Positions 1 to 8,686 are shown, counted from the first letter of the stretch. The stretch: DNA of 64,000 nt from Candidatus Thiodiazotropha endoloripes (GCA_001709035.1 LVKA01000011.1:744001-808000); one strand, 5' to 3'. The notes: generated from the sequence alone by a model not told the origin. Numbers and translations: made by a program.

Positions 1-893
1 AGTTTGGCGGCTGGTCTGGCGATAATGAAAACTGCAGCGGTAACGGTGCATCGGTCACCCTTACCATCACCAGTGATACGACTTGTGGCGCCAGTTTTAT
101 AGCTGATAGCGAGACCCAATACACGGTCACTGTTAGTGCACCAGAAAACGGTACCGTGACCAGTGCCGGCAACGCGTTGAATTGTGGTGCTACCTGCAGT
201 GCCGAATTTGCGCAAAGTGCCAGTCCGGTCACTCTTACCGCGACAGCGGACACGGGTTATGTGTTTTTGAGTTGGGGGGGAGACTGCGCTGCAGCAACCA
301 GCAACCAGCAACCAGCAACCAGCAACCAGCAACCAGCAACCAGCAACCAGCAACCAGCAACCAGCAACGTGGCGGCGCTGGTATTGGATGGGAACAAGAG
401 CTGTTCGGTAAGTTTTACCGAACTGGACAGCGATGCAGACGGTGTTGGTGACACTACTGACAACTGCCCGGTTGTGACGAATGCCGATCAACTCGATACC
501 GATGGGGATGGGGTGGGAGATCTCTGTGATCTGACTGGGGAGTGGGATTTCCGCACAGAGGTGCCGGCGGCGACCGGTGACTGTCGAGGAGAGGTGGGCA
601 TCGCCGATAACTACACCATCGACATTGATCAGGAGGGGCAAAATGTCACCCTCAGAGGCTTTCTTGGTGTAGCGACGAATGTGCTTCAGGGTAGTGTGGA
701 AGGCAACACGCTTCTCTATTCAGGGAGTTATCCTGAACATCTTGGTACCACAACCCAGGAGAGGACCGAACTCACCATCGATTGGAATCCCCCCATCTCG
801 ATGTCAGGTGTGGAGCAATGGAGTTGGACCGATGGGAGCTCGAGTTGCCCTTCCGGCAATGAGTCTGCAATCACAGCGACGTTTCGCAATTGA
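1..893 (+). CDS. Secreted repeat protein with TSP3 calcium-binding repeats, 3' part
   Basis: The reading frame is open from the window edge (codons start at base 3) to a TGA at 891-893, so about 296 residues are seen and the N terminus lies outside. The visible part begins with a Cys-containing beta-rich repeat of the InlB/bacterial-repeat kind (TVTVSAPENGTVTSAG, then GYVFLSWGGDC). A low-complexity stretch built of ATSNQQP follows, encoded by a heptanucleotide tract. Next come two Asp-rich thrombospondin type 3 repeats (DSDADGVGD, DTDGDGVGDLCD), which bind calcium in known families, then about 120 residues of beta-rich C-terminal sequence I do not recognise. Many Cys and no Lys-rich stretches fit an exported protein. 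It converges on moaA, with 78 bases between. Surface or extracellular location is inferred; function unknown. Confidence 0.85.
   Translation, partial: FGGWSGDNENCSGNGASVTLTITSDTTCGASFIADSETQYTVTVSAPENGTVTSAGNALNCGATCSAEFAQSASPVTLTATADTGYVFLSWGGDCAAATSNQQPATSNQQPATSNQQPATSNVAALVLDGNKSCSVSFTELDSDADGVGDTTDNCPVVTNADQLDTDGDGVGDLCDLTGEWDFRTEVPAATGDCRGEVGIADNYTIDIDQEGQNVTLRGFLGVATNVLQGSVEGNTLLYSGSYPEHLGTTTQERTELTIDWNPPISMSGVEQWSWTDGSSSCPSGNESAITATFRN
292..368 (+). repeat. 11 perfect tandem copies of CAGCAAC inside a CDS
   Basis: Seventy-seven bases consist of eleven uninterrupted copies of the 7-mer CAGCAAC. Because 7 is not a multiple of 3, the peptide repeats every three units as ATSNQQP, and any change of one copy shifts the frame. 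With one copy fewer the downstream frame stops at 409-411; with one more it stops at 449-451. Either change would remove the TSP3 repeats and the C-terminal domain. This is the layout of a slipped-strand, phase-variable coding repeat; variation itself is not shown by one sequence. Confidence 0.97.
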
Positions 894-971
894 TCGGCTT
901 GATCCCAGTGCTGGAATCCATCAGCGGGCAAAAGCCTGCAGAAGTTGCCCGGTCGACACAAGCTCTGAGGA

Positions 972-1946
972 TCAGCCGCCCAAGGCTGACATGGGACGAA
1001 TGATGGCCGTTGGGGTTTCGTTGAAATGGTGCCGTTCCGGCTTACGGGCGATGGCGGCGCGGATTGCCTGTTGCAGAACCTCATCCGAGGCTCCTTGACG
1101 GATTAGGGGGCGTAACGCCAGTTTATCCTCCTGTCCGAGACAGAGATGCAGATCGCCGCTCACGGATACCCTGACCCGATTGCAGGTTTCACAGAAGTGT
1201 TGTGACTGGGGGGTGATGAAGCCAATCACCAGGCCCGTGTCGTCGACCTGGAAGTAGCGCGCCGGTCCACTGCCTTGCATGGCGGCGGCTTGCAGTTTGT
1301 AGCGTCGGCGCAGACGGGCTTCAATCTCAGTGAGGGGAATGTAACGCTCAGTTGCCGCCTGTCCGCCTTCTCCCACCGGCATGGTTTCGATAAAGCGCAG
1401 TGTCAGGTTGTGGGTAAGACAGTACTCAACCATCTTCTCGACTTCATCGTCGTTGAGTCCACGCATCACCACCATGTTGATTTTGATGGGTGAGAGGCCT
1501 GTGGCGCTGGCTGCGTCGATACCTGCCAAAACCGGTTGCAGACGACTGCCGGTGATCTGCTTGAACTTGCCCTCATCAAGGGAGTCGAGACTGATATTGA
1601 GTCGTGTCACCCCGGCCTGACTCAGGGGTTCGGCGTATTGATCCAGGCGTGATGCATTGGTGCTGAGGGAGAGCTCTTCTATGCCCGGTACATTGGCGAT
1701 GCGCGAGGCGATCTCTGTCAGCTCCTTGCGTACCAGGGGTTCTCCGCCAGTGAGCCTCACATGCCTGACACCCAACGCGGCGAATTGGGTGACCAGGCGT
1801 TCTGTCTCAGCAGGCGTCAGCCAGTCATCGGGCGTTTCGAAGCCACGATGACTCTTGGGCAGACAATAGAAGCAGCGGAAATCACAGCGATCCGTAACGG
1901 ACAGGCGCAGATAATCGATCTTTCTGCCGAATGGGTCGTTTAGCAT
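972..1946 (-). CDS. moaA: GTP 3',8-cyclase MoaA
   Basis: This radical-SAM enzyme converts GTP to 3',8-cyclo-GTP, the first step of molybdopterin synthesis. At 324 residues it has the usual length. The N-terminal radical SAM cluster motif is present (CDFRCFYC, a CxxxCxxC), as is the C-terminal cluster motif of the family (CETCNRVR followed by a third Cys in LCLG). The protein ends in Gly-Gly, as MoaA proteins do and as activity requires. The ATG at 1944-1946 follows GAGG at good spacing. It lies 74 bases after napC on the same strand, so it may be read with the nap operon. That makes sense because NapA needs a molybdopterin cofactor; AorB, encoded further along the window, needs the tungsten form. 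Confidence 0.96.
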   Translation of the reverse strand: MLNDPFGRKIDYLRLSVTDRCDFRCFYCLPKSHRGFETPDDWLTPAETERLVTQFAALGVRHVRLTGGEPLVRKELTEIASRIANVPGIEELSLSTNASRLDQYAEPLSQAGVTRLNISLDSLDEGKFKQITGSRLQPVLAGIDAASATGLSPIKINMVVMRGLNDDEVEKMVEYCLTHNLTLRFIETMPVGEGGQAATERYIPLTEIEARLRRRYKLQAAAMQGSGPARYFQVDDTGLVIGFITPQSQHFCETCNRVRVSVSGDLHLCLGQEDKLALRPLIRQGASDEVLQQAIRAAIARKPERHHFNETPTAIIRPMSALGG

Positions 1947-2020
1947 GCTTGCCTCATGGTTGGTCGATTTATAGTTACCTGCAAGTCATTCGCTTATCAT
2001 TCAAAAACAGCCCTTGATTG

Positions 2021-2593
2021 TCAATAATCCATATTCGGGTCGTAACCCTGGGGCAATGAATGAGCTATGCCTTTGTGACAATCAATACAGGTCTGCTGGG
2101 GCTCGTTGCCGTCCACTGCATCCCAATAGTGTGGATCATGCTGTTCCGAGCTGCGAGGGGCCTGCTTATCCAGGTCCATGGAGATGAACTTGTGACAGTT
2201 GCGACACTCCCGTGAATCTGTCTTTTTCATCGAACGCCAGACATTCTGTGCCAACTCCAGGCGTTTGGCTTCATATTTCTCCGGCGTGTCGATGGTGCCC
2301 ATCACTTTGTGATAGAGCTCATTGGTCGCCTGAATTTTGCGTACGAACTTATGTATCCACTCCTTGGGTACATGGCAGTCCGGACAGGTGGCGCGTACGC
2401 CGGTCCGGTTGGTGAAATGGATTGTCTCCTGAAGCTCCTGATAGACGGTGTTTTCCATCTCATGACAGGAGATACAGAACTCCTCTGTGTTGGTCATCTC
2501 CATAGCCGTGTTGAAGCCACCCCAGAGTAATATGCCGGCAATGATGCCAACACCCACCAGGAACAGTCCGCTACGCTTTTTACTCTCACTCAT
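2021..2593 (-). CDS. napC: NapC/NirT-type tetrahaem cytochrome c, quinol dehydrogenase
   Basis: NapC takes electrons from membrane quinol and hands them to periplasmic NapB/NapA. The 190-residue protein has one N-terminal membrane anchor (about residues 9-28, GLFLVGVGIIAGILLWGGF) and then four CxxCH haem motifs: CISCH, CPDCH, CRNCH and CIDCH. Length and haem spacing fit the NapC/NirT family. It is the last nap gene here, as in napFDAGHBC operons. The ATG at 2591-2593 has only a weak ribosome site, and a strong hairpin lies between napB and this start. No ccm cytochrome c maturation genes follow inside the window. Confidence 0.96.
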   Translation of the reverse strand: MSESKKRSGLFLVGVGIIAGILLWGGFNTAMEMTNTEEFCISCHEMENTVYQELQETIHFTNRTGVRATCPDCHVPKEWIHKFVRKIQATNELYHKVMGTIDTPEKYEAKRLELAQNVWRSMKKTDSRECRNCHKFISMDLDKQAPRSSEQHDPHYWDAVDGNEPQQTCIDCHKGIAHSLPQGYDPNMDY

Positions 2594-2629
2594 TATTACA
2601 CCAGATTATTGATCAACTACTCGTTACAC

Positions 2630-2663
2630 GGTTGGGTTTCCGCTCAAAGAGCGGTACCCAACC
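2630..2663 (-). promoter_or_regulatory. Strong hairpin between napB and napC
   Basis: The 75-base gap between napB and napC contains a long stem. On the + strand the arms are GGTTGGGTTTCCGCTC and GAGCGGTACCCAACC, around an AAA loop, with one small internal bulge. No run of T follows on the minus strand, so it is not a classical intrinsic terminator. It could protect or stop mRNA, or set the lower expression of napC. Its role is inferred. Confidence 0.6.
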
Positions 2664-2668
2664 AACTT

Positions 2669-3094
2669 CTATTTGGCGCCTTGAAAGTTGTTTTGCACCA
2701 GTGGATCTGCACCCATTTGAGCGGCATGGCACTGGGTACAAAAGTAGCGCCGGCTGGAGAGGGTCTTCAGCACGTTGCCATCGCGGTCCAGATAGTGGCT
2801 GTCGCCAACTCTGGGTGCCTTTTCTTTTTCATAGGTTGTTTCGCTGTGGCACTTCATGCAACCGTTGTTTTTCAGATTGATCTCATACTTGTCTACTTCA
2901 TGAGGCACCATCGGCGGTTGCAGTTTGAAGCTGCGCTCAATGCCACCCTTGACGTTGATAAGCTTCATGTTAGCGGGTTTTTTCGCCATGGTGTCCAGCT
3001 TGTCGCCCCGCAGGGATTGCACCTCGGCCAGAACAGCTGTGGACAGGAATATGGCTGCTAGTGCCGCAATGGTTTTTAATGCGATCTTTTTCAT
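2669..3094 (-). CDS. napB: Nitrate reductase cytochrome c-type subunit NapB
   Basis: NapB is the small dihaem cytochrome c that passes electrons to NapA in the periplasm. The 141-residue product starts with a clear signal peptide (MKKIALKTIAALAAIFLSTA, cleaved after VLA) and has two CxxCH haem sites, CMKCH and CTQCH, the second followed by AAQ as in other NapB proteins. The frame is open further upstream, to 3172. I chose the ATG at 3092-3094 because it begins the signal peptide and is preceded by GGAGAAAGG. It sits 49 bases after napH. Confidence 0.95.
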   Translation of the reverse strand: MKKIALKTIAALAAIFLSTAVLAEVQSLRGDKLDTMAKKPANMKLINVKGGIERSFKLQPPMVPHEVDKYEINLKNNGCMKCHSETTYEKEKAPRVGDSHYLDRDGNVLKTLSSRRYFCTQCHAAQMGADPLVQNNFQGAK

Positions 3095-3143
3095 ACCTTT
3101 CTCCATCATCACTCTAAATTCAGAAATTGTTTGGAATTGCCAG

Positions 3144-4052
3144 TCAGGCTTGAGCGCCCTGACTGATTTCACCTTCGCGTTTTAAGTCGTCATTTTTTTT
3201 GGCGTGACGACCGCCATAACTGAAAACGTCTTTGGCACAGATATCGATACAGCGCCCGCAATTGGTACAATCAGATGAGATGATCACCGGGGTCGCCCCC
3301 TGCTTCTCACCTTTCAGAGCCGGTTTGATAACCTGGGGTTCGGGACAGACCACATAACACTCCATGCAGTCATTGCAGGCCTGGCGTTCAAGCGCATTGA
3401 CCCTGAGCAGACTCTTGCTGCCCACCAGATTATAGAAAGCGCCGACTGGACAGATATGTCCGCACCAGCCATCTTTGGCAACGATCAGATCGAACAGAAA
3501 GATGCCCAGGACCATTACCCAGGCAGCCCCCATGCCGAAGACAATTCCCCGGAACATCATGGAGACCGGATTGACCAGCTCCCAGATGATGCCGCCGGTA
3601 ACCAGCAACGGCAGAATCAAGGTCAGGGCCAACATCCAGTAGCGTGTGCTGCGGGAGAACTGGGAGTTGCTTCTGATCCCCAGTTTGCGGCGTAGCCAGG
3701 CGGCCAGATCGGTCACCAAGTTGACCGGGCAGACCCAGGAGCAGTAGACCCGGCCACCCACCAGTAGATAGAACGCCAGTACGATCACCACACCAATGAT
3801 GGCAGCGGTCTCAGGCACCACGCCGGAGAGGCTCGCCTGCAATAACACATAGGGGTCGGTAAGCGGCAGTATGTCCAGGGTCAGACTGGATGCCAGATTA
3901 CCCTTGACGATCCATAGGCCGAACCAGGGGCCGGCGAGAAACAGGGCGAGAATGCCGAGCTGGCTGATTCGTCTCAGGATCAGGTACTTATGGGACTTCA
4001 TCCAGCCTTTGGCCGCGATGGCGTCGTCACCCAATGTCGTCATATCCACCAT
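3144..4052 (-). CDS. napH: Quinol dehydrogenase ferredoxin subunit NapH
   Basis: NapH is a polytopic membrane protein which, with NapG, forms a second quinol-oxidising route into the Nap system. The roughly 302-residue protein has about four membrane segments, two Cys-Pro membrane motifs (YCSWVCPVN and CGHICPVG), and at its C terminus two 4Fe-4S binding motifs (CNDCMECYVVCP and CTNCGRCIDIC). The frame extends upstream to 4127 inside napG. I chose ATG 4050-4052 because the following sequence (GWMKSHKYLILRRISQ) lines up with NapH N termini and the start lies one base past the napG stop. A second in-frame ATG three codons on (4041-4043) is also possible. Confidence 0.94.
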   Translation of the reverse strand: MVDMTTLGDDAIAAKGWMKSHKYLILRRISQLGILALFLAGPWFGLWIVKGNLASSLTLDILPLTDPYVLLQASLSGVVPETAAIIGVVIVLAFYLLVGGRVYCSWVCPVNLVTDLAAWLRRKLGIRSNSQFSRSTRYWMLALTLILPLLVTGGIIWELVNPVSMMFRGIVFGMGAAWVMVLGIFLFDLIVAKDGWCGHICPVGAFYNLVGSKSLLRVNALERQACNDCMECYVVCPEPQVIKPALKGEKQGATPVIISSDCTNCGRCIDICAKDVFSYGGRHAKKNDDLKREGEISQGAQA

Positions 4053-4053
4053 G

Positions 4054-4911
4054 CTACTTGTCCATGAATCCGCTATTGAGTGTATCCAGAGGATTTGAGG
4101 AGAAAGGGGTCTCCTCAGCCTCTCCATCGATGATCAAACCCTCACCCTGCAGGTCATAACGCACCCCATCGGGCAGGTTATATTGATGCTTGGTATCGGG
4201 TGTGACCAGTGCCTCACCAGCCTTCTCTTTCTCCTGCCAGCCAAGTCGGTAGTGTTTACCCAGTTCACCTTTCGCCAGGTGCATGGGGAATACCTTGATG
4301 GCCGCTTCCTCCAGGATGCAGGCCCGTTCACAAAGTCCACAACCGGTACAGGCATCGGAGTGGACTACCGGGATGAACAGGGCATGTTTGCCTGAGCGGG
4401 TGTTATGCTGCATATCCAGGGTGATAGCCCGGTTACGGATCGGACAGACGTTGAAGCAGACTTCACAGCGCAGTCCGTGAAAGGCAATGCAGTTTTCCTG
4501 GTCGATCAGGACCGCCAGCCCCATGCGGGACTCTTCGATATCCTTCAGGTCATGATCGAGGGCATTGGTGGGACAGGCAACGACACAGGGAATATCCACG
4601 CACATTTCACAAGGCCCGCTACGGGCGATGAAATAGGGGGTACCTGTGGCCACTTCATCTCCCACTTCACCCAGAAACAGAATATCGTAGGGACAGTCAC
4701 GCACGCACAGGCCGCAGCGAATGCAGGCGCCGAGAAAATCCTCCTCCGGCAGAGCGCCGGGGGGGCGGATATAGTTGGCCGGCATGGTGGAGGCCCGCTT
4801 TGAATAGGCACCCAATCCCAGTCCGACCAATCCCACCCCACAGGCAGTCTTGAGCATGTTGCCCAGGAACTGTCTGCGGTTGAGCTCGTTTTTGTCCTTA
4901 CTGTCTGACAT
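4054..4911 (-). CDS. napG: Ferredoxin-type protein NapG
   Basis: NapG is a periplasmic iron-sulfur protein that works with NapH to move electrons from quinol towards NapC/NapB. The 285 residues begin with a twin-arginine signal (NRRQFLGNMLKTACGVGLVG), consistent with export of a folded Fe-S protein. Four cluster-binding Cys groups follow: CIRCGLCVRDCP, CEMCVDIPCVVACP, CEVCFNVCP and CTGCGLCERAC. The order napA-napG-napH matches enterobacterial nap operons. A 113-base gap with a very stable hairpin separates it from napA. Confidence 0.95.
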   Translation of the reverse strand: MSDSKDKNELNRRQFLGNMLKTACGVGLVGLGLGAYSKRASTMPANYIRPPGALPEEDFLGACIRCGLCVRDCPYDILFLGEVGDEVATGTPYFIARSGPCEMCVDIPCVVACPTNALDHDLKDIEESRMGLAVLIDQENCIAFHGLRCEVCFNVCPIRNRAITLDMQHNTRSGKHALFIPVVHSDACTGCGLCERACILEEAAIKVFPMHLAKGELGKHYRLGWQEKEKAGEALVTPDTKHQYNLPDGVRYDLQGEGLIIDGEAEETPFSSNPLDTLNSGFMDK

Positions 4912-4984
4912 CTCTAATAAAAAACGTTTTCAGTTGAGTTGCATTCTGCCGTGGTGGCACCACAACCCATCAGAGTCGTGGTGG

Positions 4985-5007
4985 GGGGTGCGGCAGTGCC
5001 GCACCCC
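4985..5007 (-). promoter_or_regulatory. Very stable hairpin between napA and napG
   Basis: An 11-base-pair perfect inverted repeat (GGGGTGCGGCA and TGCCGCACCCC around a single G) lies just after the napA stop. A smaller hairpin at 4951-4963 (GTGGT, ACCAC) is next to it. No T-run follows on the minus strand. Such a structure inside an operon usually protects upstream mRNA or partly stops transcription, which would give more napA than napGHBC. That role is inferred. Confidence 0.65.
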
Positions 5008-5024
5008 TCTGCCGTTTCAGCCCA

Positions 5025-7595
5025 TCAGGCTCGACTGATCTTGACACCACACTTCTTGTAATCCGTCTCTTTCGAGAGCGGATCAGTCTGGTCGAGGGTC
5101 AGCTTGTTGACCAGGCGTCCAGCATCGAACCAGGGAACGAAAACCAGCCCTTCCGGACACTTGTTGCGGCCCTTGGTGTCGACCTTGCAGACGATCTCAC
5201 CACGACGGGAGGTGAGCTTGGCCAATGCACCGTTACGCAGACGCCGTTTCTTGGCATCTTTCGGATTCATGTAGACCACCGCGTCTGGGACGGCACGATA
5301 GAGCTCGGGTACGCGACGGGTCATGGAACCGGAGTGCCAGTGCTCCAATACCCGTCCGGTGCAGAGCCACAGATCGTACTCTTTGTCCGGCGGCTCAGCG
5401 GCGGGCTCATAGGGGGCGGTAATGATGTTGGCTCTGCCATCGGGCTTGCCATAGAATTTAACCCCTTCACCCTTGGCTACATGGGGATCGTAGCCCTCGC
5501 GGAAGCGCCACAGGGTCTCCTTGCCATCAATGACCGGCCAACGCAGGCCACGCACCTTGTGGTAGGCGTCGAAGTCGGCCATTTCGTGGCCTTTCTTCGG
5601 GATCCCCTCGGCAGAGTTGAACAGGCGATACTCTTCAAACAACCCTTTCTGTACATAGAAACCGAAGTCCTTGGACTCATCGTTTTCGTACTTGTTGCCA
5701 CGGGTGTCGGTAACCTGCTCTACCGGGAACTTGTCGACCTGGCCGTTGGCATAGAGCACATCGAACAGGGTCTTGTCGGCATACTCAGGCATCTTGGCGA
5801 TCAGATCTTCCGGCCAGACGTCTTTCACTTTGACATACTTGGCGAACTCCATGACCTGCCAGACGTCGGATTTTGCCTCACCGGGTGCAGCGACCTGCTG
5901 ACGCCAGAACTGGGTACGCCGCTCGGCGTTACCATAGGCACCTTCCTTTTCGATCCACATCGCTGTAGGCAGAATCAGATCCGCAGCCTGGGCCGATACG
6001 GTCGGATAGGGATCAGACACGGTGATGAAATTGTCCGGATTACGCCAACCGGGATAACTCTCATCATTCATGTTGGCGGCGGCCTGCATGTTGTTGTTAC
6101 ACATGACCCAGAAGGTATTCATCTTGCCGTCATTCAGGGCGCGATGCATGGCTACGGCGTGGATCAGGGTCTTGCCCATGGGTTTGCCGCTGATGTCGGT
6201 CTGGTCGGCGCCGTCGGTTTTACCGTTGGCCCGGGGAATGGTCCCGGCAGGCAGCTTCCAGGTCTTCTCGGCGAACTTACAGTGGGCGTCCTTCTTGGTC
6301 ACCAGGTCTGCGGGCAACCTGTGGGTAAAGGTACCAACCTCGCGGGCGGTGCCGCAGGCGGATGGCTGACCGGTGAGGGAGAAGGGGCTGTTGCCCGGCT
6401 CGGCGATCTTGCCCATCAGCAGATGGACGTTGTAGCAGAGGCCGTTGACCCAGACACCGCGGGTGTGCTGGTTAAAGCCCATGGTCCAGTAGGAGGAGAC
6501 CTTCTTGTTCGGATCGGCATAGGCCTTGGCCAGTTTCAGCAGCTGATCCTTCGGAACCTTGGAGAGCTTTGAGGTGTACTCCAGGGTGTAGGGCTCAACC
6601 GATTTGGCATACTCTTCGAAACTGATCTTGGAGAGCTTGCCCTTGTTGCGATTTTTGGCCGCCTTTTCGCGTGGATCAGTGGCACGCAGACCATAACCGA
6701 TATCGGTTGGTGTCTTGGTGAAATTGACGTGCTTGTCGATAAACTCCTTGTTGTAGGCCTTGTTCTGAATGATGTAGTTGGCAATGTAGTTGAGGATCGC
6801 CAGATCGGTCTGGGGCTCAAAGATCATGCCGTTGTCAGCCAGCTCGTAGCAGCGATGCTCGAAGGTTGAAAGTACATGGACTTCACAACCGGGCTTGGTC
6901 AGACGGGTATCGGTGAGGCGGGACCAGAGAATCGGATGCATCTCCGCCATGTTGGCGCCCCAGAGCACGAACACATCGGCGTGTTCCAGATCGTCATAAC
7001 AGCCCATCGGCTCATCGATACCGAAAGCGCGCATGAAAGCGCCCACGGCAGAAGCCATACAGTGGCGTGCATTGGGTTCCAGGCTGTTGGAGCGGAAACC
7101 TGCCTTCAGCAGTTTCTGTGCGGCATAGCCTTCCCAAACGGTCCACTGACCTGAGCCGAACATGCCGACACCCTTGGGTCCTTTGGCCTTACGTGCGGCT
7201 ACCCACTTATCAGCCATGGTCTGGAAAGCCTCTTCCCAGCTAACGGCCTCGAACTTGCCGTTCTTGTCATATTTGCCGTTGGTCTTTCTCAGCAAGGGTT
7301 TGGTCAGACGATCCTCTCCATAGAGGATCTTCGGTAGAAAGTACCCTTTGATACAGTTCAGGCCCTTGTTGACCGGTGCATCCGGATCGCCCTGACTGGC
7401 GACGACCTTACCGTCTTTGACACCCATCAAGACGCTACAACCAGTACCGCAGTAGCGGCAGGCCGCTTTGTCCCAACGGATGCCATCATCTGCATCGGCA
7501 GCAACAGCGCTGGACACAGGAAGGGTGACGCCGGCCACGGATGCAGCGGCTGCTACAGCATTGCTTTTTATAAAATCTCTTCTAGTTAATTTCAC
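5025..7595 (-). CDS. napA: Periplasmic nitrate reductase catalytic subunit NapA
   Basis: NapA reduces nitrate to nitrite in the periplasm with a bis-MGD molybdenum centre and one 4Fe-4S cluster. The 856-residue protein begins with a Tat signal ([19 protein letters not shown]). The cluster ligands are C46, C49, C53 and C81, and the likely Mo-ligating Cys is C179 in the motif ARHCMASA. Length is slightly above the usual 830 or so. Its start overlaps napD by 14 bases, so translation is probably coupled. It needs Moco (moaA is nearby), NapD for export control and NapB for electrons. The alternative, an assimilatory Nas enzyme, is ruled out by the Tat signal and the nap neighbours. Confidence 0.98.
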   Translation of the reverse strand: MKLTRRDFIKSNAVAAAASVAGVTLPVSSAVAADADDGIRWDKAACRYCGTGCSVLMGVKDGKVVASQGDPDAPVNKGLNCIKGYFLPKILYGEDRLTKPLLRKTNGKYDKNGKFEAVSWEEAFQTMADKWVAARKAKGPKGVGMFGSGQWTVWEGYAAQKLLKAGFRSNSLEPNARHCMASAVGAFMRAFGIDEPMGCYDDLEHADVFVLWGANMAEMHPILWSRLTDTRLTKPGCEVHVLSTFEHRCYELADNGMIFEPQTDLAILNYIANYIIQNKAYNKEFIDKHVNFTKTPTDIGYGLRATDPREKAAKNRNKGKLSKISFEEYAKSVEPYTLEYTSKLSKVPKDQLLKLAKAYADPNKKVSSYWTMGFNQHTRGVWVNGLCYNVHLLMGKIAEPGNSPFSLTGQPSACGTAREVGTFTHRLPADLVTKKDAHCKFAEKTWKLPAGTIPRANGKTDGADQTDISGKPMGKTLIHAVAMHRALNDGKMNTFWVMCNNNMQAAANMNDESYPGWRNPDNFITVSDPYPTVSAQAADLILPTAMWIEKEGAYGNAERRTQFWRQQVAAPGEAKSDVWQVMEFAKYVKVKDVWPEDLIAKMPEYADKTLFDVLYANGQVDKFPVEQVTDTRGNKYENDESKDFGFYVQKGLFEEYRLFNSAEGIPKKGHEMADFDAYHKVRGLRWPVIDGKETLWRFREGYDPHVAKGEGVKFYGKPDGRANIITAPYEPAAEPPDKEYDLWLCTGRVLEHWHSGSMTRRVPELYRAVPDAVVYMNPKDAKKRRLRNGALAKLTSRRGEIVCKVDTKGRNKCPEGLVFVPWFDAGRLVNKLTLDQTDPLSKETDYKKCGVKISRA

Positions 7596-7851
7596 GGTTC
7601 ATTTCCTCCATCGACTCTTCACCGCCATAGTGATAAATCAAAGTTGTGCTCACCACGCCATCCACATTGCGCAGTTCATTCATAGTGTCTGAAACCGGTG
7701 ACATGGATTCACCCTCGTCTTCCACAGTAACAATCAGTTTGTCCTCTATCATTCCACCGTGGACTTCCACACCTTGGTATTGTGTTAGGCGCTTGGAGAC
7801 TTGGGGGCCATGGTCGGGTTTCGTATAGACAATCAGGCTGCATATATTCAT
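7582..7851 (-). CDS. napD: NapA signal-peptide chaperone NapD
   Basis: NapD is a small cytoplasmic chaperone that binds the twin-arginine signal of NapA and prevents export before cofactor insertion. The 89 residues fit the ferredoxin-like NapD fold: an N-terminal strand ([12 protein letters not shown]), a [14 protein letters not shown] segment, and the conserved Tyr-His near the end (LIYHYGGE). It sits between napF and napA, and its last codons overlap the napA start, as expected for a partner made in step with its substrate. Confidence 0.93.
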   Translation of the reverse strand: MNICSLIVYTKPDHGPQVSKRLTQYQGVEVHGGMIEDKLIVTVEDEGESMSPVSDTMNELRNVDGVVSTTLIYHYGGEESMEEMNREIN

Positions 7852-7878
7852 GTATGGCTTATTCCTCGCATTGGTCTG

Positions 7879-8448
7879 TCAGGCCGCTTGGGTCTGTGTG
7901 CCTGGCAAAATGGAAATGGAATGACTGGGGCAAACTGAAATACAGGCTCCACAGCTATTACACTTTTGCTGATCAACCTGTGGTAGGGAACGCCCCCTGG
8001 TAGCAAGCTTGAAGCAGATGGCAGCCTCTTCGCAGATGTCGCCACAGCTTCTGCAGACCACGCCGTTTTGCGACAGGCAGCTCTTTTCGATGCTCAGTTC
8101 GAGGTGCCAGGGTGCCATGTTCGGATCACTGTCAAAGCCCAGAGCCTGATGTTCACAGGCCTTTACGCAATCGCCGCAAAATGTACATTGGGCGACAGAG
8201 AAATCGATTTTTGGAAAACCGGCAGAACCCCGTGTAATGATTTTCTGGGGACAGGCTTCAATGCAGTCGTTGCAGCGTTCGCAAAGTTCAGTAAAGCTGC
8301 TTTCTGATTGCGACCAGGGTGGTCGTATCTCACTTTGTCGACCGCGCAAGTCACCACGTAAAAACTGTGATCTGTCGATGTGTCCTGACAACAGTCGCGA
8401 CCTCGGTTGATAGAGTTCAGTCGAATTTGATTGGCCTTTTTGAGGCAC
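7879..8448 (-). CDS. napF: Ferredoxin-type protein NapF
   Basis: NapF is a cytoplasmic iron-sulfur protein linked to NapA maturation or cluster supply in other bacteria. The 189 residues carry Cys groups for four clusters: CERCNDCIEACP, CTFCGDCVKAC, CRSCGDICEE and CNSCGACISVCP. The region IRPPWSQSESSFTELC matches the usual NapF N-terminal segment; about 25 residues before it are extra. The start used is a GTG at 8446-8448 with no obvious ribosome site, so the exact start is uncertain. It is the first gene of the operon. An FNR-type box lies 47-60 bases upstream and a NarL-type palindrome lies further up. Confidence 0.93.
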   Translation of the reverse strand: MPQKGQSNSTELYQPRSRLLSGHIDRSQFLRGDLRGRQSEIRPPWSQSESSFTELCERCNDCIEACPQKIITRGSAGFPKIDFSVAQCTFCGDCVKACEHQALGFDSDPNMAPWHLELSIEKSCLSQNGVVCRSCGDICEEAAICFKLATRGRSLPQVDQQKCNSCGACISVCPSHSISILPGTQTQAA

Positions 8449-8494
8449 AATGTTTTTGCTTGTGAAAGTGTTTCACCAAGCCCTTAATACTGCT

Positions 8495-8508
8495 TTGATT
8501 CTGATCAA
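8495..8508 (-). promoter_or_regulatory. FNR/ANR-type box upstream of napF
   Basis: The sequence TTGATTCTGATCAA is an exact match to the TTGAT-N4-ATCAA consensus bound by FNR-family oxygen sensors. Its centre is about 54 bases before the napF start codon. If FNR acts at the usual -41.5, transcription would begin about 12 bases before the GTG. This predicts anaerobic activation of the nap operon; no FNR gene is in the window. Confidence 0.8.
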
Positions 8509-8554
8509 GAAACAATGGGAAATCTTAAGAAAAAAATAATAAAAAACAGTAACT

Positions 8555-8570
8555 TACCAATATATTGGTA
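8555..8570 (-). promoter_or_regulatory. 7-2-7 palindrome, likely NarL/NarP-type operator
   Basis: TACCAATATATTGGTA is a perfect 16-base palindrome made of two heptamers TACCAAT facing each other across two bases. NarL and NarP bind heptamers close to TACYYMT, and NarP needs exactly the 7-2-7 layout; each half here matches six of seven positions. It lies 61 bases (centre to centre) upstream of the FNR box, and narXL is the next gene pair. Binding by this NarL is inferred. Confidence 0.65.
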
Positions 8571-8686
8571 GCGTTATATACCTCAATGTGAGTAGACGCT
8601 AATTCGTTTTGGGTAAAATCTGGCGGTAACGGCGGAATAGCGATTGCACTGATTGCAATCTGTCTGAACAGGCCCTGGAGAGAGGT

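Noticed and set aside
292-368. Repeat tract considered as a CRISPR-like or minisatellite array
   Set aside because: The unit is only 7 bases, has no spacers and lies inside an open frame.
5334-6572. Long open frame antisense to napA (412 codons)
   Set aside because: It lies wholly opposite a secure gene, has no family features, and its composition is that of a mirrored coding strand.
8642-8660. GATTGCA/TGCAATC hairpin after narL as a terminator
   Set aside because: Only seven pairs, AT-rich, and no T-run on the minus strand; too weak to list as a feature.
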